Shown: positions 18,332 through 27,072 of the stretch, piece by piece
Layout of the letters: each line of letters opens with the position of its first letter
How positions within the stretch are numbered: position 1 is the first letter of the stretch
DNA from: a bacterium
GTDB taxonomy: Bacteria; Myxococcota_A; Bradymonadia; Bradymonadales; Bradymonadaceae
NCBI GenBank assembly: GCA_030427705.1
Contig: JAUIBR010000023.1
Coordinates: forward strand, 1-64,000
Reading direction: 5' to 3'
DNA: 64,000 nucleotides
Translations under genes and position numbers: made by a program
The notes under the pieces: model-generated
Told to the model about the DNA's origin: nothing
The model's input: only the letters and a program-made list of their open reading frames with translations
Databases searched by the model: none

Positions 18332-19620
18332 TACGGGAAGATTCCACGCTCGTTGTACACGGAGTTGATACGCGAGACTGCCACAGCATATGCGGCTGTT
18401 CGGTTGTCACACTCGTGCTCACGCGCGAACGCCCGCATTTCGTGGTAGGCGCGCCGCATCATGAAGTGAAGTCGTTCGTCGATTTCCTGAAGCTGCCAAG
18501 CTTCGGAACGTTTGTTCTGAACCCACTCAAAGTAGGACACGACAACACCACCGGCGTTTGCCATGAGGTCAGGAATGCAGTCGATTCCGCGGTCGATCAT
18601 GACCTGTTCGCCGTCCAGCGTCGTCGGGCCGTTTGCGCCCTCGACGACCAGTTTGCAGTTCATGACGCTGGCCACCTCGGCGTCGATCTGAAGCTCCAAC
18701 GCGGCGGGAATCATGATGTCGCACTCACTGGACCAGAACTCCATCTTCGAGCAGTCTTCTGCACCGGGATATCCAGCTACTCCGCCTTCCGAACGGCAAT
18801 GCTCGCTGAGCTTGCGTACGTTGATGCCTTCCATGTTTTTGACGGAACCAGTGTGGTCATTTACGGCCACGAGCGTCGCGCCCAATTTCGATAGGATCGA
18901 CGCAGCGTGGCTTCCCACGTTACCAAATCCCTGAAGCGCGAACGTGCTGCCGTCGATGCGGAAGCCATTCTCGTCGGCCCATTCCTGGATCGCGTAGACA
19001 ACACCCTGCCCCGTTGCCTTTTCGCGACCGCGAGAGCCGCCCGAGGCAAGCGACTTACCCGTCACGACACGCCGCTGAGCGTTCTTGTCGCTCTGATTGT
19101 GCATGTTCATGAAGGTGTCCATCATCCACACCATCACCTGGCTGTTCGTTCCGACGTCTGGCGCAGGGATGTCGTAGTCTGGTCCGATATTATTGCCCAA
19201 ATCGTGCGTAAATCGGCGAGTGACGCGCTGAATCTCAGCATCCGAATGCTGGTGACGATAGATGGTCACACCACCTTTCGCCCCACCAAACGGAACCTCA
19301 AGCAGTGCGCACTTGTACGTCATGATAGCGGCGAGCGCCTTAACTTCGCCCAGCGTCACATCGTGGTGGAAACGAATCCCGCCCTTGTATGGGCCCATGA
19401 TGTTGTTGTGCTGGATGCGATAACCCGTGAACAGCTTGTACTTGCCGTTGTCCATCATCACCGGGAAGTTGACGATGATCTCATTCTTGGGCTCAGCGAG
19501 AATCAAACGCACATGCTCAGGAGGCTTGACCTTGTCCATAGCCCGATTGAGTTGCGCGATATGAGTGTCAAAAAAGTCCGAACCGCTTTCGAACGCTTCA
19601 GATTGAGTTTGGGATGACAT
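18331..19620 (-). CDS. Glutamate dehydrogenase (Glu/Leu/Phe/Val dehydrogenase family)
   Basis: Catalyses reversible oxidative deamination of glutamate to 2-oxoglutarate and ammonia with NAD(P). The 429-residue length fits the small hexameric class. YKGGIRFH and LEVPFGGAKGGV hold the substrate-binding and catalytic lysines, DIPAPDVGTN follows, and the C-terminal Rossmann domain opens FALQGFGNVG. It is the first gene of a coupled operon with hyuA and hyuB, which suggests it removes glutamate made by 5-oxoprolinase. Leucine or another amino acid cannot be excluded as substrate. Confidence 0.93.
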   Translation of the reverse strand: MSSQTQSEAFESGSDFFDTHIAQLNRAMDKVKPPEHVRLILAEPKNEIIVNFPVMMDNGKYKLFTGYRIQHNNIMGPYKGGIRFHHDVTLGEVKALAAIMTYKCALLEVPFGGAKGGVTIYRHQHSDAEIQRVTRRFTHDLGNNIGPDYDIPAPDVGTNSQVMVWMMDTFMNMHNQSDKNAQRRVVTGKSLASGGSRGREKATGQGVVYAIQEWADENGFRIDGSTFALQGFGNVGSHAASILSKLGATLVAVNDHTGSVKNMEGINVRKLSEHCRSEGGVAGYPGAEDCSKMEFWSSECDIMIPAALELQIDAEVASVMNCKLVVEGANGPTTLDGEQVMIDRGIDCIPDLMANAGGVVVSYFEWVQNKRSEAWQLQEIDERLHFMMRRAYHEMRAFAREHECDNRTAAYAVAVSRINSVYNERGIFP

Positions 19621-19674
19621 AACTACGTGTCCACATGGGGGTTGGATGCGTCGCTAACTGTGCGACTTTGCGCA

Positions 19675-19703
19675 CCCATAACAACGCCCCAAATACGCGT
19701 CAA
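19675..19703 (-). promoter_or_regulatory. Possible sigma-70-type promoter of the GDH-hyuAB operon
   Basis: Reading the minus strand, TTGACG (19703-19698) is followed after 17 bases by TATGGG (19680-19675), 55 bases before the dehydrogenase start. The -35 matches five of six consensus bases; the -10 only three. Confidence 0.4.
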
Positions 19704-19715
19704 GAACAGCCTGTT

Positions 19716-19743
19716 ACGCACCGCGTCATAAGTAACGGTGCGT
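19716..19743 (-). other. 8-bp hairpin directly after the stop of the tandem-repeat membrane protein
   Basis: ACGCACCG (19716-19723) pairs perfectly with CGGTGCGT (19736-19743) around a 12-base loop, at the stop codon of the upstream minus-strand gene. No T-run follows, so it is at best a weak terminator or an mRNA end stabiliser. Confidence 0.35.
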
Positions 19744-20705
19744 CAATCCGATGTCCCTGCATCCGCAGGCTCGACTTCAGTTGACCCCATATCAGAATCG
19801 TCTGGGATCGACTCGATCATTGGACTGATGGCCATAATCTGCCACATGGGCAGATTGGGCGCGGGCGTCGCCAATTCAAACTGAACGACGGCTTTCTGAC
19901 CTGAATCCGTGGTCGCGGTCGCGATGACCGTCGCACGACCCGCGTTTGGATAGCCGACTTCCTTAATCTCAAGCTCCGAGTCCGTCATGATATCGCCCTG
20001 GTCCTGCAAAAATGCCTTGAACGCAGCCATATCGGTTTCGGTCTTGAAGCCTTCTCCCAAGCGGCCAAACGCCATTTCGTAGTTGCCACGCTGAAGCTCT
20101 CGGTGGAACTCCATGACCTCGGTCGCGGGCGCCTCTGCTGCCAGGTTGCGCGTGCGCCGATCGAAATCGACTCCCGTCACGCCGAACGTGGGCGGTTCAC
20201 CCGTCATCACGATATCGAACGAAAGCACGACCATCTCGGTGTCTGCCGGCGCGGCGAACTGATAGTTGGTGCGCCAACGTTTGACATCAAGACCTTCGCC
20301 TGAGCCTTGTCGAGCGTTGATGCCCATCAACTGCGGCGGGCTAGATTGCAGAACCTTCTCGTACTCTTTTACTTCGCTGACGAAGTCGTCCTTGGACTTG
20401 AGCCCTTTGAACTCCTCGGTCGTCATCGCATACGCGCCCTCGTAGTCGCCTGAACTCAAGTTCATCGCGAACTCAGCACCGCGATTCTGGGCCTCCATCG
20501 TGCGTACGCCGATGTCCTTGGCCTGATTGCAGCAGGAAACAACCTGGAAAGCGCCCGCAGCAAACGCGATGCCGATGGCGATGAGCACCAGAAGACAACC
20601 GCCTCCTAGAACCATCCAAATCTTCTTTGCCCCGGATGTTTGGCCGGCGGGCACGTAGTCGCTAGGCGGCTCAAAGGCGAGCCGCGGTCCGAAATTTCGA
20701 CGCAT
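19743..20705 (-). CDS. Membrane-anchored protein with two repeated NTF2-like-looking domains
   Basis: This 320-residue protein has a short cytoplasmic N-terminus, one membrane span (about 29-53) and an extracytoplasmic part. That part appears to be two diverged copies of one domain, near 70-190 and 195-305. Each copy opens with a short helix and a 'GDYEGAY'/'GNYEMAF' step followed by a helix and beta strands. This resembles the NTF2-like DUF3887/DUF4878 type, but I cannot name it. The ATG follows GGAG that overlaps the preceding gene's end, so it is the last gene of the phoB-phoR operon. Function unknown. Confidence 0.75.
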   Translation of the reverse strand: MRRNFGPRLAFEPPSDYVPAGQTSGAKKIWMVLGGGCLLVLIAIGIAFAAGAFQVVSCCNQAKDIGVRTMEAQNRGAEFAMNLSSGDYEGAYAMTTEEFKGLKSKDDFVSEVKEYEKVLQSSPPQLMGINARQGSGEGLDVKRWRTNYQFAAPADTEMVVLSFDIVMTGEPPTFGVTGVDFDRRTRNLAAEAPATEVMEFHRELQRGNYEMAFGRLGEGFKTETDMAAFKAFLQDQGDIMTDSELEIKEVGYPNAGRATVIATATTDSGQKAVVQFELATPAPNLPMWQIMAISPMIESIPDDSDMGSTEVEPADAGTSD

Positions 20706-20713
20706 GAGAACTC

Positions 20714-21493
20714 CTAAGCCCCGATTTTGAAGGTCGGTCCTTCGACGATCCGCAATCCTTGCGGTTCGTTCGCGGGGTATGATTCATCGTCGACAACATA
20801 GCCCGTCACAACGTCCATGTGAATCCGTTCAAATTTCTTCGGATCCCCAACCAGATTCCCGACGCCGGGAACCAGCAATTGTCCCGGTCCAAGTTGTTGC
20901 TCGCCGGCCAGCAGAGAAACGCCATTTCGGCGCATATGCAGGCCAAACGGACCTTTGCGAAGCGCCGACACGTAAGCGAACCGGCACATCTCTGGTGTTC
21001 CGTCGACCGTCATTCGGAATGGGTCGGCGTCCTCCAAGGTCGGCTCCAGCACTGAAGAAGCCAACGCAGCAAGACGTGAGCCGGTAGAATTTGCAGCCTC
21101 CAATGCAGGTTGCCACGTTCCAAAGCCAACCGAAAAACACAGCATCGTGCGCTCGAAACCTGTGAAATCCGTCTTCAACGAAGCGACTTCAAAGTCATCG
21201 ACGTGAGCGCTCCCCTTCATCATAGCCTTGGCATAACGCGGACTGACACCAAGCTTGGACTGTGCGATCGCGCCATGTTTTGGGAACGCGACGGGAACCA
21301 GCACTGTCTGACCGCGTCGTTTTTCCGCATCGATCTTCTTTGCCGCCATCCCAAGCAATCGCTGCGAATGCCATACGAAGACGGTCGGACCCAATTCAAT
21401 GGTGTCCAGATGGTCAACGGACGCCACGGTAATGACCTTCGACGAAACGCGTCTGGCTTCTCGAACCTGGTCGGTAGTGCATAGAAACGTCAA
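20714..21493 (-). CDS. Unknown protein, faint resemblance to lipid-kinase C-terminal region
   Basis: A 259-residue soluble protein that I cannot assign. The stretches SVGFGTWQPALEAA, DPFRMTVDG and the preceding 'GVSPRYAKAMMKGSAHVDDF' weakly resemble the second half of diacylglycerol-kinase-like proteins. The glycine-rich nucleotide motif of that family is absent, so any similarity is speculative. It starts at TTG 21493, overlapping the phoR stop as TTGA, with AAGGA six bases upstream. This makes it translationally coupled to the sensor kinase and suggests a role in the same response. Confidence 0.65.
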   Translation of the reverse strand: MTFLCTTDQVREARRVSSKVITVASVDHLDTIELGPTVFVWHSQRLLGMAAKKIDAEKRRGQTVLVPVAFPKHGAIAQSKLGVSPRYAKAMMKGSAHVDDFEVASLKTDFTGFERTMLCFSVGFGTWQPALEAANSTGSRLAALASSVLEPTLEDADPFRMTVDGTPEMCRFAYVSALRKGPFGLHMRRNGVSLLAGEQQLGPGQLLVPGVGNLVGDPKKFERIHMDVVTGYVVDDESYPANEPQGLRIVEGPTFKIGA

Positions 21494-22890
21494 TTCGAGT
21501 CCTTCACAACCGGCAGATCAAAGAAGAAGGTGGAGCCTTTGTCGGGTTCACTCTCGACCGAGATATCGCCGCCAAGTTTGCGAACAAGGTGCTTCACGAT
21601 GGCGAGCCCCAATCCTGTCCCGCCAACTTCGCGAGACCGCCCTTCATCGACACGATAGAATCGTTCAAACACGCGGTGAATGTGCTCAGGCGGAATTCCC
21701 ACACCCGTGTCGCTGACCACAATGTCGACCTTCTTGTCGTTGCGATTCATTCTCAGCTCCACACGGCCACCGCGTGGTGTGTACTTGATGCCGTTTTCGA
21801 CCAAGTTCTGAAGAATATGCGAGATGGCGCGTGGTTCGCCCAGGACATTAGGAAGGTCCTCTTCGAGAGCCACGTCCAGTGTGATTCCGTTTTTTCGAGC
21901 GATGGAATCAAATCGGTCCAAGATATCCACCACAATAGGCACCAGGTTGACACCATCACGAGGCAGCTTCTCGCCTTCCGCTTCGAGCTTGGACAGCATC
22001 AGCAAGTCTTCCACCAACGACGCCATCCGATTGGCGTTTCGGAATATCGTCTCAACGAAATCACGTGAGACCGGTCCGACATCCATATCGTCAAGCAATA
22101 GCGTCTCAGACGCGCTCTGAATGGAGGCGATCGGAGTTCGAAGCTCGTGACTAACGTTTGCGACGAAGTCACGGCGGACTCGTTCCAGCCGACGCAAGCG
22201 GGTCACATCGTAGAGAACCATCACGGCGCCGACGGTCGCATTATCGATTGAAATTGGGTCTGCCGAAACGCTGAGGTGAATGACATCATTAGGGATCTGA
22301 ACGTCGATCTCTGTGCGGAGGGGCTCGCCCTTCCACAATACCTCGTTCATGATCTCCTGGGTCTCGCCGATCCCGCTCACCTTTCCGAAGCTGCGGCCTT
22401 TGTATCGTTTTGGCAGTTCCAGAACGCGCTCGGCCACGGGGTTTGCCTCCATGACACGTTCGCTCTCGTCAACCATCACGACTGCCTCGGACATGCTTCC
22501 CAGCAATGCATTGAGACGAGCCTTCTCTTGCTCCAACCGGGCGATTCGCGTGCTGAGATTTCGCACTCGGTCGGAGGTCTCCAAACCAAAGCTCACAATC
22601 TCGTCACGCTGGAAAACACCAGAAGTCTCGTGTCCGCGAAGCGAATCCGAAACAACCTCGCCTGCGATTTCGATTCTGGAATCGATATACCATCGCCCCC
22701 ACCAGGTGGTGACGGTCCCAGCGGCGAAGGCAATGCCTAGCCCAAACAGAATACCGATACGGAAGTCCTCATCGCCCGGCGCCAAGCCAAACCAAGCGGC
22801 GCCACCGATGAGAACGACAAGAAAAGCAAAGAGCAGAAATACGCGTACGTAAATCCGCTCATACCAGTTGACTGCGATGGGCGAGCTCAC
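21490..22890 (-). CDS. phoR: PhoR-type sensor histidine kinase
   Basis: The membrane sensor of a two-component system, pairing with the response regulator immediately upstream. The 466-residue protein has two membrane segments (about 16-34 and 46-66), a HAMP-like linker and a PAS domain near 125-230. The dimerisation helix has the phosphorylated His in SHELRTPI (H248). The ATPase domain has NLVENGIKYTP, DTGVGIP, RFYRVD and GGTGLGLAIV. The 'ANPVAERVLELP' PAS and the overall layout match PhoR. The start overlaps the phoB stop as ATGA. Phosphate sensing is likely but no pst or phoU genes are in view. Confidence 0.92.
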   Translation of the reverse strand: MSSPIAVNWYERIYVRVFLLFAFLVVLIGGAAWFGLAPGDEDFRIGILFGLGIAFAAGTVTTWWGRWYIDSRIEIAGEVVSDSLRGHETSGVFQRDEIVSFGLETSDRVRNLSTRIARLEQEKARLNALLGSMSEAVVMVDESERVMEANPVAERVLELPKRYKGRSFGKVSGIGETQEIMNEVLWKGEPLRTEIDVQIPNDVIHLSVSADPISIDNATVGAVMVLYDVTRLRRLERVRRDFVANVSHELRTPIASIQSASETLLLDDMDVGPVSRDFVETIFRNANRMASLVEDLLMLSKLEAEGEKLPRDGVNLVPIVVDILDRFDSIARKNGITLDVALEEDLPNVLGEPRAISHILQNLVENGIKYTPRGGRVELRMNRNDKKVDIVVSDTGVGIPPEHIHRVFERFYRVDEGRSREVGGTGLGLAIVKHLVRKLGGDISVESEPDKGSTFFFDLPVVKDSN

Positions 22891-23594
22891 GGGGCCTCTG
22901 CAAACCGGTAACCAACACCTCGAACCGTCTCGATGTAGTTCCCACTATCTCCGAGCTTTTCGCGAAGCCGCTTCACGTGAGTGTCGACGGTCCGCGGAGT
23001 GACGTTGATGTCTTCACCCCAGACGTCCTTGAGCAGCACGTCACGCGTTTGAACACGTCCGCGCCGGTTGAGGAACGTCTCGAGCAAGCGGAACTCAGTT
23101 GCGGTCAGCTTGACCTCAGCATCGCTAATCCAAACACGGTGCCGCACGTTATCCAGCGAGATATCGCCGAACTTCACTTCGTTTTCAGAGGATTCCTCGA
23201 CCGCAGACTCTTCCTCTTGCCCACCTGTGCGCTTGAGAATCGCGCGAACGCGCAGAACAACCTCACGAACACTGAATGGTTTGACGATGTAGTCATCGAC
23301 ACCGAGTTCAAAACCGACCACGCGATCGATCTCGTCACCCCGGGCCGTGACCATGGCCACCGGAATCTTCTGAGTTTCGGGGAAAGTCTTGAGCTGCTGA
23401 CACACCTGTGTGCCTTGAATATCCGGCAACATCACGTCGAGCAGGATAAGGTCTGGAACAATTGACCGTGCCATCTCAAGCGCCTCGGTCCCTGTTGCGG
23501 CCGTGTAAGTATCGAACCCTGCGTTGGACAGATTGAAATCCAGAACTTTCCGCAGATCTTCTTCGTCGTCGACTACCAGAATCTTGGGCTTCAT
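22887..23594 (-). CDS. phoB: PhoB-type response regulator
   Basis: A 235-residue OmpR/PhoB-class transcription regulator. The receiver domain has the acidic pair DDEE (9-12), the phosphoacceptor Asp D53 in LLDVMLPD, and the conserved Lys in KPFSVRE. A longer linker rich in Glu/Ser (about 125-140) leads to a winged-helix domain ending RTVDTHVKRLREKLG...GVGYRF. I chose ATG 23594 because GGAG lies six bases upstream and the protein then starts MKPKILVVDD; nine further codons are open upstream. It heads an operon with phoR and two unknown genes. It may regulate phosphate or envelope responses. Confidence 0.92.
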   Translation of the reverse strand: MKPKILVVDDEEDLRKVLDFNLSNAGFDTYTAATGTEALEMARSIVPDLILLDVMLPDIQGTQVCQQLKTFPETQKIPVAMVTARGDEIDRVVGFELGVDDYIVKPFSVREVVLRVRAILKRTGGQEEESAVEESSENEVKFGDISLDNVRHRVWISDAEVKLTATEFRLLETFLNRRGRVQTRDVLLKDVWGEDINVTPRTVDTHVKRLREKLGDSGNYIETVRGVGYRFAEAP

Positions 23595-23774
23595 CGCTAT
23601 CTCCGAGTGAAGGTTCGTCACACGAGTGGCTGATTAGACATTTTGGGCCGCAAACGCAAGGGCATCGGGCCCAAACGGACGAAAATCCGGCGCTTTTGCG
23701 CGAATCTGTGCGCATTTAGGCCGAATGTTAAGTTTGAATGGCGGAATGTGACGAACTCGCGCCGTAGGTGTGAC

Positions 23775-24599
23775 CTACTGCTTAAGCGAGGACTCGAGGA
23801 CCGAGATGAATTCGTCTTCTGGCAGTGCGCTTGTGAAGGTGTAGGTGACACCAGCGTCACGAATCACAGCGACCTCGTAGCCAGCCTGGTTCCAGATGGC
23901 GACATCGCGATTGCCGACCTTACGGACCTTATCGCTGGGCACGCTGAGTCCCTTGCCGTCGAAAGCCATCACGCTGACCGGTGTTCCATTGTACTCGTAC
24001 AACAGGTAGGCCGCGCGTTGCTCTTTGACGTGCGCAATTCTACCGCCAAGCAGGTTGACCGGCATGTCACCAAACGCAGGCGGTCGCACAGGGAAGCCAA
24101 CCTTGCCGCGGAACCACTGCGAAACCTCTGCAGCTTCAGGGCCTGTCACTTCGATCGGGAAATCACCACGGTGCCAGTCAACGGTTTGCTCCACGACAGG
24201 CAGCGGGTCGGCGCCAGACGGTGCGACGGTGAAATTTGGCACCACAACAAACAAAAGCGCCGCTGCGGCAGCGATTGGAAGTGCTATCCAAGCTGGGCGC
24301 GTGCGGCGCTTTTTGGCTTCAGCCAAACTTACTACGTCGGAATTCGATGCTACCGGCTCTTCCGGTAGTTCGAGTTCAATATCGTCAAGTCCTGCAAAAA
24401 TCCGTTCACGAAGAGACTCCGGCGCCGTGTCCTGACTAAGAAGTGCTTTAAAGCCTTCCTTAAAGCGGACCTGCGCTGCAACCTCTTGCCGACACTCGTC
24501 ACATTGAGCCAGGTGAGCCTCCATCTCTGCGACGTCTTGCTCATCTAACTCTTGGTCAACATATGCGTCGACAAATGGTGTGAAATCTTCACATGTCAT
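23775..24599 (-). CDS. Zinc-finger anti-sigma factor (membrane)
   Basis: The N-terminus has the zf-HC2 signature H29-x3-C33-x2-C36 (HLAQCDEC), typical of anti-sigma factors that hold an ECF sigma factor at the membrane. A membrane segment lies near 103-123, followed by a 150-residue extracytoplasmic domain that includes GFKALL-like helices upstream and VTGPEAAEVSQWFRGKVGF outside. It lies 48 bases after the ECF sigma gene and is almost certainly its partner. Zinc ZAS-type factors often respond to redox or envelope stress; the signal here is unknown. Confidence 0.88.
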   Translation of the reverse strand: MTCEDFTPFVDAYVDQELDEQDVAEMEAHLAQCDECRQEVAAQVRFKEGFKALLSQDTAPESLRERIFAGLDDIELELPEEPVASNSDVVSLAEAKKRRTRPAWIALPIAAAAALLFVVVPNFTVAPSGADPLPVVEQTVDWHRGDFPIEVTGPEAAEVSQWFRGKVGFPVRPPAFGDMPVNLLGGRIAHVKEQRAAYLLYEYNGTPVSVMAFDGKGLSVPSDKVRKVGNRDVAIWNQAGYEVAVIRDAGVTYTFTSALPEDEFISVLESSLKQ

Positions 24600-24647
24600 G
24601 ACTTACAACTCTCACGAATACCAAAAAATACAGTGTATGGTCGTAGG

Positions 24648-25316
24648 TTAACCCTGAGCGCGACGCTGGCGATACTCGTCAAGACTGGTCGTCTTTCCCA
24701 AGCCATCGTCCTCGTCTTCGACCTCAGACTCAACCTGAATGTAACCTTGCTCAACCGCGTATTCTGCAAGACGTTGCTGCAGCATACGACGTCCACGGTA
24801 CAAACGGCTCATCACGGTACCGATAGGGCATCCCATGATCTCGGCAATCTCTTTGTACGCGAAGTCCTGCAGGTCGGCCAAAAGTACGACCATTCGGAAA
24901 TCCACTGGGATTTCCTCCAAAGCTTCTTTGACCTCGTCGCCAAAGAGCCGGAAGAACATCGTGTCCTGATCACCAAAGTGTTGAGCCAGTTCGTTCGCCT
25001 CGGGCGCAACTGCACGTTCCTGCAAAGGCTTGTACTCGTCATCAACGAGAAACTCTTTGCGCTTCTGTGCCTTGCGGTACCGATTAATGAACGTGTTGGT
25101 CATGATCTTGAACATCCATGCCTTGCAGTTCGTTCCTTCCTCGTATTTGTGGAAGTAACGGTACGCCTTGAACATGGTTTCCTGGATCAGATCCTCAGCA
25201 TCACCCTCGTTCTTCGTGAGTCGCATTGCAGTTGCATACAATGCGTCGAGGTGTGGCACTGCTTCGCGAGCAAACCGTTCCTTGATTTCCAGATGTTTTT
25301 CGCCGTGCAATTCCAT
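24648..25316 (-). CDS. ECF-type RNA polymerase sigma factor
   Basis: A 222-residue sigma-70-family factor with region 2 (LYATAMRLTKNEGDAEDLIQ, then CKAWMFKIMTN) and region 4 (LEEIPVDFRMVVLLADL, YKEIAEIMGCPIGTVMSRLYRGR). It has no region 1 or 3. The C-terminal tail of about 40 residues is acidic then polar. A strong ribosome site GGAAGGAAGG precedes ATG. The 5' leader contains a 6-bp hairpin (CGGAGC 25352-25357, GCTCCG 25363-25368). It resembles the SigE/SigR-like group paired with zinc anti-sigma factors. Target genes are not apparent here. Confidence 0.92.
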   Translation of the reverse strand: MELHGEKHLEIKERFAREAVPHLDALYATAMRLTKNEGDAEDLIQETMFKAYRYFHKYEEGTNCKAWMFKIMTNTFINRYRKAQKRKEFLVDDEYKPLQERAVAPEANELAQHFGDQDTMFFRLFGDEVKEALEEIPVDFRMVVLLADLQDFAYKEIAEIMGCPIGTVMSRLYRGRRMLQQRLAEYAVEQGYIQVESEVEDEDDGLGKTTSLDEYRQRRAQG

Positions 25317-25442
25317 GACGACCTTCCTTCCGTTGAAAACTATCCATCAAACGGAGCCCTTTGCTCCGCTTGCTCGCGTACAAACGCATAACTTCGACGG
25401 ATGGATCTATTATTTCATTCAAACGTAAAAAAGTTTCAATGG

Positions 25443-25535
25443 CGCCCTTTCGGGCGTGGAACGGCTACGCGGAACGGCTCGCTTGGCTTCGCAGAACGGT
25501 CCGCTTCGCGGACTGAACGGCTCGCTTCGCGAGCC
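25443..25535. repeat. Cluster of short hairpins with GAACGG-spaced repeat units
   Basis: Between the endonuclease stop and the sigma-factor leader, four copies of GAACGG begin at 25459, 25472, 25494 and 25515, the last two and the second spaced about 21-22 bases. Three perfect hairpins with tiny loops occur: CGCCC/GGGCG (25443-25456), GTCCGC/GCGGAC (25499-25513) and GGCTCGC/GCGAGCC (25519-25535). The last abuts the stop codon. On the minus strand a T6 run follows further on (25432-25427). This could be a terminator array or a small REP-like repeat. Confidence 0.65.
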
Positions 25536-26977
25536 TAAAAATCCGCCACCACACCCACCAATTCAGGGTGCGTAATGTAGTAGTTTTCGCTGCCTTGGAA
25601 GTCGCGGATGCGCTTATTGCGCGTTTGCTCGCGGGCATCAGGAGGGTCGAGTTCGTGCCACGTGCGCAGCACTGCTTCTTCGGCGTCTGGAATGTCGAGC
25701 TCGTACATCGTTGCGACGTAGAACTTCGCTCGGGCGACGTTTCCTTTGATGTCATCTCGAGGTTCGAAGACTACGGCGCCGATCGCGTCAGTGCCGAGTG
25801 CTGAGCCGCCCGCGGCCCACTCTTCAATGAGGACTTCGCCGAACGGGAACGAGCTTCGTTTGCCGTTTGCGGTGTAATCGGTTGGCATCAGGTGGTGCAG
25901 GTCGGTCTCGGGTCCGTACAGCGACTGTGGCCATACGTGTTCGGTGTTCATGTCCATGTGGAATGGGATGCCCCAGGTCTGAACCTGGCGACCGGTGTAC
26001 ACACAGGTAACGTAGCCGTTTTCGTTGTCCAATTCGCTGAACATGAATGTTCGTGCGCTGCTGTAGCTGGCTTTGGTGAAGTAGCCGACTTCATCACGAA
26101 ACGCCTGTTCCAACTGTCCAGCCGGGACATCGTACCAGTGCTCACCAGGCTCAACGACCGCGCCGCACGTCCCCGATAGGCACTCGATGCTCAGCTCGAA
26201 GTGACCGGCTTTGCCCAAGGTGTTCTTGATTTCGAGGTAGTACTCGGAGCCCTCGCGGAACGTGAAGCCTTCCGCCAACCGCTCTACCTTCCAAGGAATA
26301 TGCGCCTCTTCGAGGCCTTCGGGTCGCGAGTACTGAATGCGGTAGTCTCGATCGTACACTTCCAATTCTGGGTCGAATCCGCCTGCCAGATTGCTGACCC
26401 TAAACACGACCGTATCGCCAACCGCACCGTCGATGCGGATTCGCAGCGTTTCTGCTTCGTTGATTGGGCCCGAAATCGTCTGCGGCTCGGTCGTGAGGAA
26501 GACCGGCGCCTCGTAGAATTCAGCTTCGTTGCAGGTGACATCGCAACCGTCGCCGTCGTAGCCGTTTCCATCATCGCAAACCTCTGCGGACTGCAACACA
26601 CCATCGCCGCAGCTGCCGACCATGCCTCGGTCCGTGACGTAGCTAGCCATGCGACCAAACGCGGTAATCCCAACGTAGTAGGCTTCGTCGAGCTGCTCCA
26701 ACGTTTCGAATGGGCGCCCCATATAGATCGAGTCTGCCGCCCGAACGTTCAAGCGAACATCATGGTCCAACGTGTCGTGGCTTGCCGTGTTTGCAAGTTC
26801 CAGAATCGCCTGCCCCAGGTAGCTGTCATCGGTGATGGCGAGGCTATCGCCCTTCCCTGCGCTGCACGTAGCGCACTCGTCAATCGGGTCCGCAGCTTCA
26901 TCCGAAGGCGAAACGGCCTCGGTGCATCCGGTTGTGATGAAGAGTGCTGCGATTAGGAGTGCGGTCGTGCGATTCAT
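25535..26977 (-). CDS. Secreted endonuclease I-family lipoprotein with Myxococcus cysteine-rich repeat
   Basis: The 480-residue protein starts with a lipoprotein-like signal ending TTGC (C18). A Myxococcus-type cysteine-rich repeat (CGDGVLQ...CDDGNGYDGDGC) lies near 122-150. A beta-rich region resembling a bacterial pre-peptidase domain follows (to about 265). The C-terminal 200 residues match the endonuclease I fold: NTEHVWPQS, DLHHLMPTD, KRSSFPFG and GNVARAKFYVATMY. It should cut DNA or RNA outside the cell or in the periplasm, useful for feeding on lysed prey or on extracellular DNA. I start at ATG 26977, with GAGG five bases upstream. Confidence 0.88.
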   Translation of the reverse strand: MNRTTALLIAALFITTGCTEAVSPSDEAADPIDECATCSAGKGDSLAITDDSYLGQAILELANTASHDTLDHDVRLNVRAADSIYMGRPFETLEQLDEAYYVGITAFGRMASYVTDRGMVGSCGDGVLQSAEVCDDGNGYDGDGCDVTCNEAEFYEAPVFLTTEPQTISGPINEAETLRIRIDGAVGDTVVFRVSNLAGGFDPELEVYDRDYRIQYSRPEGLEEAHIPWKVERLAEGFTFREGSEYYLEIKNTLGKAGHFELSIECLSGTCGAVVEPGEHWYDVPAGQLEQAFRDEVGYFTKASYSSARTFMFSELDNENGYVTCVYTGRQVQTWGIPFHMDMNTEHVWPQSLYGPETDLHHLMPTDYTANGKRSSFPFGEVLIEEWAAGGSALGTDAIGAVVFEPRDDIKGNVARAKFYVATMYELDIPDAEEAVLRTWHELDPPDAREQTRNKRIRDFQGSENYYITHPELVGVVADF

Positions 26978-27072
26978 GGTCACCTCGTCGTTGAGTGTGA
27001 CCAAAGTGCCGACATGTCCGTCTGAATCCCACTGAGACTCCCTGAAAGAACCTTAAAGGAACTGACCAAAAG

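Noticed and set aside
18907-19617. A 236-codon plus-strand frame opposite glutamate dehydrogenase
   Set aside because: A shadow of the dehydrogenase, whose motifs are clear; composition is not protein-like.
19716-19743. Hairpin after the tandem-repeat membrane protein as a strong terminator
   Set aside because: No T-run follows the stem, so it is listed only as a weak structure.
25443-25535. A CRISPR-like array
   Set aside because: Units are about 21 bases of self-complementary sequence with no spacers; there are no cas genes.
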